Origin: Chondrilla cf. caribensis
Lineage: Eukaryota > Porifera > Demospongiae > Chondrillida > Chondrillidae
Assembly (NCBI GenBank): GCA_964020155.1
Contig: OZ026562.1
Coordinates: 3,096,001-3,160,000, forward strand
Length of the DNA stretch: 64,000 bases
Direction: 5' to 3'
The notes under the pieces are model-generated. The model had not been told where the DNA came from, made no database searches, and saw nothing but the letters and a program-made list of their open reading frames with translations. Both the position numbers and the translations under genes were made by a program. Shown here piece after piece: positions 1 to 23,600 of this stretch; position 1 is the first letter of the stretch; each line of letters opens with the position of its first letter.

Positions 1-121
1 ACTTGGTACATTGTACTCGACTATTGCTCTAATTGGTACATTATACTATGCTGACTATTGCGTTATAAAGATTTGGCGTTGTACGTTAACTGGAGCGGTA
101 CTTGAAGCTCGTAGAATTGCC

Positions 122-128
122 TATATAA
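122..128 (+). promoter_or_regulatory. TATA-like box upstream of gene A
   Basis: A TATATAA motif lies 66 bases before the ATG at 194, a suitable distance for a short 5' leader. This is a motif match only, in AT-rich DNA, so it may be fortuitous. Confidence 0.35.
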
Positions 129-193
129 GTCGCCGTGATGATCGATCAAGACAGTCACCTGCTCCATTGGGGACTACTGTGAGCACGCTCAGT

Positions 194-10197
<10,004 letters not shown>

Positions 10198-11987
10198 AAT
10201 ACTACAACAACTACAGTGTATCTACAAACATTTGTACCAACATGGGGCTCCTGTATGTACTTGTAATTTTATGCTAGCATTGACACACATGTAGATGTAT
10301 ATAGTTGCCAGGATACATTTGTGAGAACATCTAGGTTGTGGATCACTTCGCATTTTTATTACATAATGCAATATTGACAACCATGATCATTATCATAAAT
10401 GTTTTGTACTTATGATAGCTATGAAACATAATTTCTGATAATTATACATATCATCAGTGTGATTGAATCAACCATGTACATACACATTATACTATTGTAT
10501 AGGATGTACGTATATAGCACCAAGGCTGTCAGTATAACTGACATACAAATAATATAGTATAATGCATCCACGGGTTAAGGCTAGGGTTAGGGGTAGGTGT
10601 ACATTGACATGGGAACAACTTGGGCAGCATATGTAAATAATTATGCATATATAATATTATGTGTGGCCATCATTGCCATGGTAATAGGCTGTACGTTTGT
10701 GCCTAGGGTTTATTGATGACATACTCTCAGATGTGGATGTACCACAGGTGTGTGCTAATCAGCTATAGCCTATTATCACCCCTATATATAACTTCAAAGC
10801 ACGTTATGAACTTTCACAATTTCTTAACAAAATGTTATGTTAGATATCACCCACTTATATTATGAGGACAGTAACCAAAATAGAATTATATATCCTAATT
10901 ATAAGCTTCATCTTTGTCTCTTACTCCGTTTTGGCTACCGTTCTCATAAGAGAGATAACTGTATATAACTGTGTCGTAACTACATTATTATATGTACTTA
11001 TTATGCTTATTAAGATGTTGTTATTATTATACACATTGATTGGATATTATTATGCAATAATTGTGAATCAAAATTTTGTGGTTATAATTTTGCCAGTCAA
11101 ATTGAAACCTGGAGAATACAAAATAGAACCACATGAAGATATTCTACTATACAGTTTATTTCATTATGCTATGCAATGGAACCTTGTTCGTGTTTGTTTT
11201 TGGTAAAATGTGTCAAAAAACAGTGTTAGATTGTTCAGGGTATGTATGGACCATGATTTATCTTCACTTCAGAGAAGGTACGCATATAAATCACAAATGA
11301 GTGTTAAATTAATAAACCAGGTATGTCTGTATATCCTAGCATACTATGAAATTTTTATTCCCATTCCCATATATCATACGTATATACCCTGAGCCAGCTA
11401 GCCCAAGCACTTATCCCACACCAATAATGTATAATCAAAGCTATACTCAATCCCTCAAACTCATGGGTTATATTGTTACAGTGTCCTACTATGCTTTGAC
11501 CCCATTGGTATAATTTAGTGTTGAGAATTGGCTGTAGTTCCGCATTCAATGTCATTATGATTGTATAGTGATTGATTAATAATTGATTGATTGATTAAGT
11601 ATAATTGAGTTTGTGTAGCTGGAATACACACACTCACTGTATTAGGCCATGCAGTCATTCCCAATAGACAAGGTGTAGAACCACAATGAAATGCTTGGCA
11701 ATGGTGTATATAATAATGCCATGTCAGTATATTCCAAGAGCACAGTTAAGCTATAGAAGGTGCTTTGGAGAATCCAAATTGTGAACATTTCCTACATAAT
11801 ATACATGTCTATGTGTAGAATTTGTCTTTGAGATTATTACACCTATATGGTAATAGTCATCATTCATGTCTGTTCAGACGTCATTCATAAACCAAAAAAA
11901 ACATTGTTAGTTCGCACTTCAACAAATCAAAACAATTTTGACAGCTTCACACTGGTTGCCTGCCCTCAAGGCAATTAATTCAGCTAG

Positions 11988-12046
<59 letters not shown>

Positions 12047-12582
12047 GTACTTGTTTATTATTTCTACTCCAATTCTTACCTACATGGTCGTAATGTAAAA
12101 TTTGTGGTTAAATATGTTTACATCAGTACAATTCTATTCCAGACGAGGTACCTACGAATAGAGTAAGAATGGCTAAAACATCATCATCATGTGCACATTC
12201 ATATCTGACCGGTTGTGATTTGTAGTGTACATATTTGTATTGTTTGTGGTCAATGTTCAGTGAAGAAGCCTGAAGGTAAGAGAGATCAACTTACTAGGTA
12301 AGACTATTCCCATTAATAACCAATCACTTTGATCCCAGACCATTTGAAATTGATTTCAAACTATACATTAGTGTTTAAACCCTATTGGTAAGCTATATTT
12401 AGATTGATTAAAGTAATTATAATATATATCTTCCATATGCTATACCATCAAATTAGTACCTATATACTACTACTCTATTAGTAAGTTAGTACAAATTATT
12501 ACTATCCACCATTCTTATCATGGTAAAAGTTTTAATCTCTGACTAGATATTCCATTTGGAGTGGATTTTAGCAGCTTTAAAC
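10198..12582. other. Intergenic spacer between genes A and B
   Basis: AT-rich DNA with no convincing gene. It holds a short degenerate TTAGGG-like patch (10571-10595) and a compound (CA)n(TA)n microsatellite (11993-12046). A 114-codon open frame at 10862-11206 is Ile/Leu/Tyr-rich and has no domain or splice context. The promoter of gene B must lie near the 3' end, but I see no clear core motif. Confidence 0.6.
11993..12046. repeat. Compound (CA)n(TA)n microsatellite
   Basis: Roughly 15 CA units run directly into about 12 TA units in the spacer upstream of gene B. Confidence 0.9.
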
Positions 12583-12616
12583 ATGTCCGTGTTGAAACTG
12601 CCAATTGCTATTCTCT
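12583..12616 (+). other. First coding exon of gene B (start of signal peptide)
   Basis: ATG, 11 codons plus one base, then a strong donor CTCT/GTGAGT in phase 1. Joined to 15117 it gives [20 protein letters not shown], a good secretory leader whose hydrophobic core spans the junction. No other ATG in the 2.5 kb before 15117 gave a hydrophobic leader with a phase-1 donor in my scan. Confidence 0.6.
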
Positions 12617-15600
12617 GTGAGTTCAAGTTTTAAAAGTGTGATACTTTTGTTATGCAAATGTCACAAGCTGTGTACATACATACATACATACACTGCAAAC
12701 TGTATGCTAAACAGTTTATATACCAGATATGTATCACAAAAACTTAATGGTTATCAACTACTCTGAATAGTTGATAACCATTAAGATGCACATGTAATAT
12801 ATGCGATGTGTGAGTCACTGTACACAGATTTCATAATGTAAACATGATACCTGTTATTCTTAGATAATTTTTTACATTTCAAACCTAACTGTTGCCTATA
12901 ATAGAGTTACCCTCTTTGGGCAATCCATTTGTATAGGTTAACCACACTTCATTCCACAGCAGGTGTACTATTGTTTAGGAGCTTGTTGTGAGCTCTATCA
13001 AATTCCTGGACTGAAATCTGTACACACCTTGTGATATCATCAACCTTGGTCATTAATATTGCAAGGTTATGTACACAATACTTAATGTATCACATTAAAA
13101 GCACATTTCATTCTAAAATTCAGTTGTTCATGCAGGTGGTGGACTGGTTGTCTATACAGTGAGATATAAACTGATGTAGCTATTTTCGGAGTGCTAAACA
13201 AACCCCACACTTGTTGGTTGACTTTCTACATGTCTATGCAAAATCTGACAATGCTATATATGGTAATATGCCTGCTTCATGTGGAGTAACTACCCAGAGT
13301 AACTGATCAATCACTGGACCTATCCATTACCTTTTCTCTATCTCATGATCAGGCGTAGCAACCTGCTACATTCTTTCAACTTTTAACTTGGGCATGTTTA
13401 AGGACATAGGTATAGGTATGTAGTCACAGGGTTTGGGCACTACTGCATATGTCCTTGCTGTGCACAGTTATGTTATCAATTTTCTCCTACACCCGCCTAT
13501 ACTATGTGTCCGAAAATAGATATTTAATGAGGAGAGAGTACATAGCTTGAGTTTAGCCTGAATATTATAGTCAACATGCATTGGTGTTTATAATATTAGA
13601 TCTAGAGATGTCTTTTAGACAATGCAGTAAACACATTGTATTTAATTCATTAAAAGCAACTATATGTGAGAGAACATTGGGAAAATGAACATCGATATAT
13701 ATAAATACCTAAACTACGTATGTTAGACTACATCGGCCCCGTTTTAATACGATGCCCAGAAATGGCCTCCGCGTCCAGTAAGTGCCGCCTTGGGCGTATA
13801 GACACATCCAATGCTTCGCAACTCCACTGACGAGAATGATTTCTATTGGAATACCATGCATGGCTGCATAGATGATTAGTATCTTTTCCTAATGTAAAAA
13901 TGATTTTCCGGATAGGTCCTTTATATTTTATCCGAGGAGCGATTCCATAGGTGTCCCAACAAATCCCGAATTATTTTCGTTTACAGCTTCTTCAGGGGGC
14001 AAAATTAGTCGAGCGCGATTCATTCGTACATCTCCTTCACAACTTTAATTTAGATTAGATAGATCATAGACAGGGATAGATAGTATGGTGGCCCACAAGG
14101 ACACTTTCCGCCGCGATCGAAATCGCCGAATACCCGATTCGATCTTTAACGTAGGTCACAGTTGACTGAAGTAGGTAAATATGGACGTAGGCAATATACG
14201 ACAAGTGACGATTTCTTTCGTCATTAGGAACGCTGCCATCGCTGAATTGACATACACTTCATACCCTCACGTGTATGACCAAAATTCATTAACGTAACAC
14301 AATAAGCTGTCAATAAGATATATTTGATAATTATCACAGAAATAACGTCAACCTTGCATGTTACAACCTTGCACAAGGTTGAACAGTGAAGGGTGCAAGG
14401 ACCTGCATGAGGTTGTGTCAAATTGCACTTAAATTGTACTTTTGGGAAGACGCTTCAGTGTTTGGCTAGGTGTCATCTTTTCAGTTGTATGAATTCCAGT
14501 AAAATGTTCATTAGGATTATTACTCTACTAATTGAATTAGTCCATAACCATATATTATAATCAGATCTGATTTTTAATGCAAGATGATTGATCACAGGAA
14601 GTAATTGAGTGAGTACAGCAGGAAGTCACTCCCACCTTATTACCCTCGAATTTTTGTATTGATAAATTAACACTATGCATAGGATGTGTGTGGATTGCCA
14701 TGACATTGTACTGATAATCCACCCTGTAATCATAATTCTAGACTCCATGTTTTTTCAAGTTTTGCTGTGTTGAGTTAACCATTATATGATATGCATTCTC
14801 TATGTACTACATAGCATGCTGTTGTTTATTTTATTATATCCACACTGATTTCGGTGAAGACTGTATACTATACGTGTGTTTAATAATGCTCTTGTTCTGC
14901 CCTAGATTGTGCGCAATACATTAGCATATTATGATGTTAGTTGGAGGTTGTGGTGAAATGCAATGTCCCTTATGGTATAGCTCATGTATATTGTATCACA
15001 TTATCAATAGCGAGGATGCCCTTCTTGCAATATCTACTAAACATGTTCATATATCGATAATCCTTAAAACATTGGAACAAGTTACAGTAGTTACCTGTCT
15101 GCACTCTTACCCACAGATCTCCTTTCTCTGTACTCACCAACTCATGGACAATTTACCGGTACAACCAGTCTGACTCCTCCATCAAGTGTACAGTCCGGAA
15201 ATCCTAGTAATCATCCCAGAAGGTTCAACATCATAGCAGGATCATCCTTCAATATCTCCTGTGATGTACAGCATCCTATGGATATGGGTTCAGGTTCGAA
15301 TGGCTCATACTTTGATGCTGATTTCTACATAGATACCTTAGCCAGTCCCATCACTAATCAAACTTTGGCTGATATAACGATCATCAAAATTACAAACTAT
15401 GCCACCAATACGATTAATAATACTTTAACATTCAACAACTTCCAAGCAGCTCACAATGGACGATACATCTGTCAGGCCAACACTACTAACGGGACAGAGT
15501 CAACACGTATTGGTCATGCTCAGTATGGCACAGGTGAGGAATGTCATTGTGTCTGTACATGACTGATAGCGGTGTGTGTGATGACTAGCTATAGCTCGCT

Positions 15601-18600
15601 ATCACACATGATGTATGGTTGATTGACTGTACATGACAGTAGGTAAGGTAAGATGTATGTATTGCCTGGCTGATGGTGAGAGCAACAATAAGTTAAACTC
15701 ATCTGTTATGATATATATATATATATTTCTTGTCACAGGGGCAATCACTGTCACCCCAGTAACACCACGCTACCAAGTGTTCCATTCTGATGAGGATATC
15801 TCTGTTGAAGTACAAATTAGGGGAGAGTTCTATGATAACACCTGGGTCTTATTTCCTGGGGAATTTCAGGAGAGACTAATAGTTGATTCTGATGGTGTAG
15901 TAGATAGCCTCTTTGGCCAAAAATTGACAATTAGTACAAATTCATCATTGCATCAAATAGGATATTATGTTTCTCAGATCCAAGACACACTGCTTACTTA
16001 TAGAGCAATAATGACTAATGAAAGTGTATTGTACAGGTCTTATGGTGAGTGGCATTTCATATGTTTGCCATGTGAATGTTATGTGACGTACCTCCCTCAT
16101 ACCTCAACCCCATATTCACAGCCTCCCCATCAGCCTTACTCCCTGAACTTGGTTCACAGCCATCTGGTAGTAACCTCACTGTGACCTGTACAGCTACTGG
16201 CTTTCCTGAACCGACCATCTCATTCACAACAACTGACATTTCTGCTTCAAGTGAGATTGGAGACCCCATCACAAGCATCACTGCCACTACTAGTGCCCCC
16301 TTCACTACAATGAGGAGTATAACATTCTACAGTATCACATTTTCTGACTGTGGAACGGTTACATGTATGGCTAGTAATGCTAACAAAAGTATTATACAGC
16401 AGAGAACTGACACAGTGGGTATTCTAGTTACAGGTAAAGTGTGCAATCTGTTCTGAGATTAAGTGTGTACAACATCCATGTTTTCTGTATCCTCAGGCCC
16501 CCCTATTGTGTCCATATCTCCTGTGGAAGAGCAGGTTGTCAGTATTGGTGATAGTGTTACGTTTAGGTGTTCAGCTGGTGACTGTGTTGGTAGTTCTTTC
16601 TCCTATGTTTGGTATCGAGATGGGTCAAATGTTAGTACTAGTCCTGTGCTGACTATATCCAACGTCTCTTCTAGTGACTTTGGAGAGTATACCTGTAATA
16701 CAACTGGTGATGGAGGTATAGGAAGTGCTACAACATACATCTCTGAAGAAAGTGAGTGAATGTAAACAAGTCAACACAAACTCTTGTTGACACTGAAGTG
16801 TTTTCTATGTCCCAATTCAGATTCCCTGAATCTGATATCAGATCTCTCAGCTCCACCCAGAGAGTCCCTCCAATCAACAGTGAATGTGGAATCCAGTGAA
16901 GGAAATCGATACAATATTGAACCCGACTCCCACTTCTCCATTAACTGTACTTTTAATAGTTCCAGTGACTATGACCTGATTGTATATAAAGATGGTTCTC
17001 AATTAATGAACAGTTCTAGTGTAATAGTGACTTTAGAGACCACAACAACAAGGTCTCCCATCAGAATAAGGAAGACGCTGACCATACAGTTCATCACATT
17101 CTCAAGTACAAATAATGGTGTTTACCAGTGCAATGCTACCAATGCTGATAGGACCCTTCTTAGTAGAAGTATCCTCATTGGAACAGGTCAGTAGTTTGTG
17201 TGATGTTTTTTGTGTATGTAGTGATGTTTTCAGTGTTGGTAGATGTTTTAGTATGGTTTATTGATGTTGATTTTGTCTCCCGCTTCAATGTGTGCTGTTC
17301 ATGTATTTGCCTATACACAGGTGCTCTCACAGTGGAAAGAGTGTCTGAAATGTATATTGAACTGATCACGCCCAATTCTCTGGAGCTAGAGGTGACTGTT
17401 GATGGTGCTTACAGCTCGTTGAAGTGGTACAGAGGAGGAGTGGAGCTGACATCAAGTGATAACGTCAGTATAACAAACTTCAACCAGAGATTAACCATAG
17501 CCTACACTTCTACAAGTGATGCTTTGCAATATGAAGTTACTGGGACTAATAGCGAAGTCAATGTATCAGTGATATTTGAAGTCCAAGTCTTCAGTGAGTA
17601 CATAGCTGCATGCAGTGTTGAGTGTATATAGATGATGTAGACAATAGAATGTATAAGTATATATGTGTGGCTTGCAAGTCAACATTTATGCATGCATGTG
17701 ATGTTATTTGTTGCATGTTTCTTGTAATTTACGTACTTTATTCCTGAATTTTGTAATTCACACATTGTTATCATGTGATGTCCACAATGTCTACATACAT
17801 GCACACATTCATTCATTAGGATGGTGTTTTTGAATGCAGTAATAGTTAGTGTTTGAGTGTGCTGGTCCGGTCTTTAAATAATTATCTTGTTCGTTGTGGG
17901 ATTGAACCGTCCTTTCATTATCCTCGGACGTCATTCAACCATAATGCTGTAGCTACAGTACATACTAACTTAAGGTGTGTATAATATACTGTTAATGATT
18001 GCTTCCAGCATGCATGCTCCATTAGTATGCACTTTGTGCTTTATGAGTATTCTTTGATTGGTTTGGCATGAAGCCTGTCTCTTCATAGTTTCTATCAATT
18101 CTGTACTATTGCAGAAATATCTGGCTGCATCCAATCACATATGTCTCTGTTCAGTATTGGAATAACACCCCTTTATAAGCTCATATATTGCACATTGCAT
18201 GTTTATCCAGTGGAACATGTAAACACTCATTGCTGTTTTGTAAATGGTTTGAATGTTGACACAATCCTACCTCCTCATCCATCTCCTCTCCAGCTGCTCC
18301 CAACTTTACCATCTCGACAACTGGAGACAACCTCACCGTCATCTGCAGTGTTCAGTCCTTCCCCCTGCCTGACAACCTTAGACTGTCCTTTAATGGGAGT
18401 AACCTCACAACCTCCATAACTCCCATACAGTTCCTCACATCCAGTAGACTATTTAGTAACAAGGTGGTCTACAATATCACCTCTGATCGCACAGGAAACT
18501 ACACGTGTAATACTGAAGTAACCAGAGGCAATCCCTCCCAAACCACTACGTACAATGACTTCATTAGTCTGCAAGTTATCGGTGAGATTGTACACAAATT

Positions 18601-19124
18601 GTGATCCTTAAAGGTTCATGCTCTATACAGTACTATCAAAAAACTAATGGTCATTTAGCAATCCATTTGTACATTTACCTGCTTACAATGTAGCCTCACA
18701 TGAACTGCATGCCAACCTCTGTGTTTCTCTACTACTATTTTCGTCATATGCAGTATCTCCACTGGCATCCATCATACCCTCACAGCCCGATCCAGTGGTA
18801 TTTGGCGAGTCAATTGAGTTAAAATGTTATTCTGTTGGCACACCCCCCTTCAATCTGTCTATTGCTGTTGATGATCACGTGTTGGTCAGTTCTTCCAATG
18901 TTGGTAGGTCAGTACCACTGACCTATACGTTGGAGATAACAGATGACAGCAACTACATGACATACACTTGTTCATCTAAGAATTCAGTTGGTAGTGACAC
19001 AGATACTGTCACTCTAGTCAAAGCATGTGAGTTTTTATTGACAATGTTGTAAAATTATGGACATGTGTTTGCATGTGTATGTGTGTGTGTGTGTGTGCAT
19101 GCGCGCATGTGTGTGTGTGCACGT

Positions 19125-19188
<64 letters not shown>

Positions 19189-20571
19189 ACGTACGTGTGT
19201 GTGTGTGTGTGTGTGAAGGGGGGGCTGAGTATATGTAATTAGCTAGCATGTGCATTGATGTTCATATGTGTGTTACTTGTTTTCACTACATACCAGTACC
19301 TCCATCCCTGATTGCACTCGGTGAAATCACACTGACAGTTACTGTGAATGACAGTTTTGTTCTTGAAGTCATAATTTTGGACTACAACTTACCAATTGAT
19401 TCAATAACATGGCAGAGGAAAAGAGAAAGGAGCAGTACTAGTCCCAGTCTAGATCTTGGTAACAACAGTCAATTCATCCTCACCAACAGCACCAACACCC
19501 TTGGTAATGGAAATGCTACATTGACAGCTTTGTTCACACACTCCTTAGTGGATGCTGGCTTGTACACACTGACTGTTAGCAATCCTGCTGGCACCTGTAG
19601 TGTACTATTTAACATCACTATTCACAGTGAGTAGTTGCTTGTATACATTACATTTAGTGTACATAATAATATCAATTCTCGTGCATGACATTCCTTCTTA
19701 TATTCCGAAAAAGTAATGTAGTTAATTATAATAATTCTTGAATAGGGATTTTGGACTGAGAAGTTTCCAACTGTAGCTAGGAAAATCCTTTTGGATTCAG
19801 GAGCATGTAAAAATGCAGTCTGGTGAAGAGTCCAAACCCTATTTAAGGAGGGTAACTCCCAAGGCACCCCGACTGCTGAAGACGACCCACAGGGTTGAAA
19901 CATCCAGATGAAGAACTCTCTTCACCAGACTTCGTTTTAAATACTCCTGAATCTGAAAGGATTTTCCCAACCACATTTATAATATTTCTGCTGTATAATG
20001 CACTTATGTATGCAAAGAAAGCAGTGGGTCATTTGCACTATGAGAATGCGTATTACTGTGTACCAGAGGCTTGGTTCATGAGATTATATTCTGCCAACTA
20101 TTCTATTGTAGTTGTTCTTTTCTGGACCATTTCAATCTTTAGCTCAACTCTGCCCATTGCCTATTGAGAACAACTTTTTATTCATATTGTTTTCAAACGT
20201 GGACACATGGTACTAATATTCTTTGCATGTTTATTCCTTTACTGATCTCAGTTCCTCCAGAAGCCGCTATAAGGGAAGGCTTCATACTATTTATAAGAGA
20301 ATTCAGCTCGGTGTCTATAGTGTGCGATGTAACAGGTTTTCCAGCTCCTAATGTTACTTGGACCTTTGGAAAAATTTCAGTGGTCAGTGGACCTGATTTT
20401 ACTTTGTCCAGAATGGAGACCCTATCTTCTGAGAACTACAATGTAACTAGTACATTAACTGTCCTCAATGCCAGTAGGAGCGACCTGGTCACTCTTGTGA
20501 GGTGTGAGGCATCTAATGGAGACGATTCATATATCAGGGTGTACACAGTACTTGTTGTTACATGTGAGTAG

Positions 20572-20633
<62 letters not shown>

Positions 20634-23600
20634 CATTGAGTATGCACATTTGCATAATATATACGTGCACTTACTGTATGTGCCACTTTCAGTATATGTA
20701 TGTATACTCCTAGTTGCTGTAACATGTACTGTTGCATGGTAGTAAATGTTTACTGAATAGTTATTTTTGATGTACAATCTGCATCCACATCTACAGTTAA
20801 CATTGTATTTTAATCGATACAATATATAACTTTAAATTGTATGTAAATGCTATTTTGTCCCCTGCCATTGTTAGCACATGTTCCTTGCTTCCTCTGTGTA
20901 GATTCTCCTGAGATCACATTTCTCACTGAAGGGCAAACTGTGTTTGCAGGTTCTCCAATCAACATAACCTGTAGAGTAGACTCATTTCCCCCGTCTATCA
21001 TCACTTGGTATTTGGATGATAGAGTTTTGAACACCACCAATGTGACCAAAGAGTTTTTGGATGACATAACACAGGAGAGTACAGTAACCATCGGCAGTAT
21101 CACCCCCATGGACATTGGTACTTACAGGTGTGAGGCTGTTAATAATGTTTCCAGTACGAATATGAACACAACAGTTACTCTAACAGTGGGTAAGTATTAT
21201 TAGATATATATTCCTACCTTCTGTCTACTTTTTGACATTTTCCTTTTTATTTTATTTTCCAATTTTCCCATCACTCTCTCGTTATATTCTTATTTCTCTC
21301 TCTGTGTGTGTGTCTGTGTAAGGGGAAGGATGGTTTTCAGATTATGCAAACATACATTTACCCTAACAAGAGTTTTGCAAGACTTGTGGCAGGCTTGTGT
21401 GCATTCATCACACAAACTGATGGTGAAACCTACAGTATAATCTTTCAGTCCAGAGTGTGTCATTTCTGTATATCATTACATATTAATAAATGAAATTTAA
21501 TGTTTTTCTCTTCTTTACTTAATGTTTATGATAGCAAGGCAACCAATTATCACCAAGGTACTCAACAGTGTTGTTCTCATGAGAGGTAGCAATCAGACAT
21601 TTATATGTACAGCAATTGCAAGCCCACCACTAACGTATGGGTGGAGGTTTGATGGGAACAGATTTGAACAGAATGTGATAAATCACAGTATACTCTCAAA
21701 CAGCACACACAGTGTCCTAACATTATACAATCTGCAAGTCAACAATGAGGGGATGTACAGTTGTTTAGCATCTAACAGATATGGAACCGACAGTACATCA
21801 GCTAACATAACTATATTGTGTAAGTAACCTTTTTTGTTGTTGTTAATCTTTGATGATTTCTAACCTGATTGATAATGCTAGTACTATCCATTCTGACAAT
21901 TTTAGTCCCACCAAAACTGACAGCATTTCCACAATCAAATCGTGATATTCCATTACAAGAGGATTTAGTGGTGTCATGTATGGCAGAAGGTAGACCTATT
22001 CCATACATTCTATGGAAGCACAATGATGTAATACTAAGAGGTTCAGAGGAAGAAAATATCGTTATTTCAACTTTCCCTGGAAGAAGTGAATTAAGAGTCA
22101 ACGCATTTACAAACTCAAGCAGTGGAAAATACAGCTGCAATGCAACTAATAGTATTGGGTCTGATACAAGAACTTTTTATGTGAAAATTATTGGTAAGTT
22201 TGTAATACAGTTAAATACTCATTGATTTGCACTTGTCTATTAGCAGTTCTGTATGTAGTAGAACCAAGGCTTAGTATCTACCCTACCCAATATGTAATGG
22301 TGTAAGGTGTTGATATTATGATACTGTTGTATTACTATATAATTTACCGATTGAATTTTATTAATTGATTAATGAAATTCGAGTATTTATCTAATGATCA
22401 CAATAACACAATAAGATAGGGATTGGCCCTATTTATGCTAATTCCTATAATAACTGTTTAATAAATGCAATATGCTAGTTGGATCTGGAATGAGGATTGC
22501 AAATTATGATGAATTTCAAAAGGGGAGGCCATTTTGTTTTTGAATTTACACTCTATTACTTTCTCTTCACACAGTTAGGCCTGAGATTGCTGGAGTCAAT
22601 ATCACAGTTAACTCTGTACCTGGAGGCTTTTTGGCACACAATGGAGAAGTGGAAATTGCAGAATTTTCCACCAATGCTATTTTCACTTGTACAGCCAGTG
22701 GTTTACCTTTACCACAGATTGAGTGGTTGCATGATGGAGCTGTTCTATCTGACGATAACCAAACAATATCCATCAATCATTATGTAGTGTTTTCATCAGG
22801 AGATATGGATACATTAACTGTTTCCACCCTGAAAATCAGTTCTGTGCAGCTAAGTGATGGAGGAACATACACGTGTAGAGCTGTCAGTGGTAATGTATCA
22901 CCTGTGCCAGGTCAGTCAGCAGTGACCTTTGAACTTGTTGTCGTGGGTGAGTTACATGTGTACAGATGCACAGAATGTCAACCTATATAGAGTTAACTGG
23001 TAACAAACCCATAATATCATGAATATAGAATTTTTGTGTATATACACAAGTACAATCAGGTGTCAAGTTATGTATTATAATGGTATTATTGTTCGGATTC
23101 ACTGTGTTTTTGATAAACTTGTTGCCAGTTAAATTGTGTAGCTTACTGGATAGCTATATTAATTTGGTAATTTATGAAGTAGTTCTGATTTTAAAGTGTG
23201 AGTCTAAGAATAGCCATATTTAAATTTCTTTTACATTTATGATAAACAGTACATTGAAAACAACTATGTATGTACTTAAAGTAAGCATTGTGAAGTTATA
23301 CATTACTGATGTATTCTCTTACCTTAGCACGTGATGAATGTGTACCCAACCCATGTCAAAATGAAGGGGAGTGTGTTGATGGAATCGGTGTCTTCAGCTG
23401 TAACTGCAGAGTAACTGAATTGGTGGTTTACAGCGGGAAGAACTGTACAGAAGGTTTGTGTAAATCAGTTTACGTACAAGTAATATCACAGATAGGTTTA
23501 ATCATATAATATTAATAATATTGGTATATTTTCATGGAAGGAAGATGTACAGTAGCAGACCCTAGATCAGATACAGCACATTTCTACTGTGAATACATTC

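Larger units (their letters stand above)
15117..22946 (+). other. Gene B exons 2-15: fourteen single-exon Ig-like domains
   Basis: Exons 15117-15533, 15739-16044, 16122-16433, 16497-16751, 16821-17186, 17321-17593, 18294-18581, 18754-19026, 19297-19626, 20252-20563, 20902-21189, 21535-21819, 21906-22193 and 22575-22946 are all phase 1-1. Eleven carry the Ig Cys pair (for example FNISCDV with [16 protein letters not shown] with [14 protein letters not shown] with GMYSCLAS). Three (15739, 17321, 19297) lack both cysteines but keep strand patterns such as SLKWYRGG or SITWQRK. Exons 2-5 and 6-9 correspond pairwise, for example GAITV and GALTV at the starts of the 15739 and 17321 exons, pointing to duplication of a multi-exon block. 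Several introns hold GT microsatellites. Confidence 0.85.

Noticed and set aside
10571..10599. Telomere-like GGGTTA repeats
   Set aside because: Only two or three degenerate units, far too few for an interstitial telomere.
10862..11206. 114-codon hydrophobic open frame
   Set aside because: AT-rich codons give Ile, Leu and Tyr; no signal peptide pattern followed by domains, no splice partner and no recognised family.
14931..15173. 80-codon open frame as first exon of gene B
   Set aside because: The leader is not hydrophobic, and the frame differs from exon 15117-15533; the split signal peptide from 12583-12616 fits better.
18141..18419. 92-codon open frame overlapping exon 18294-18581 of gene B
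   Set aside because: Different frame from the phase-compatible Ig exon, which has NLTVICSV and GNYTCNT; the other frame has no domain.
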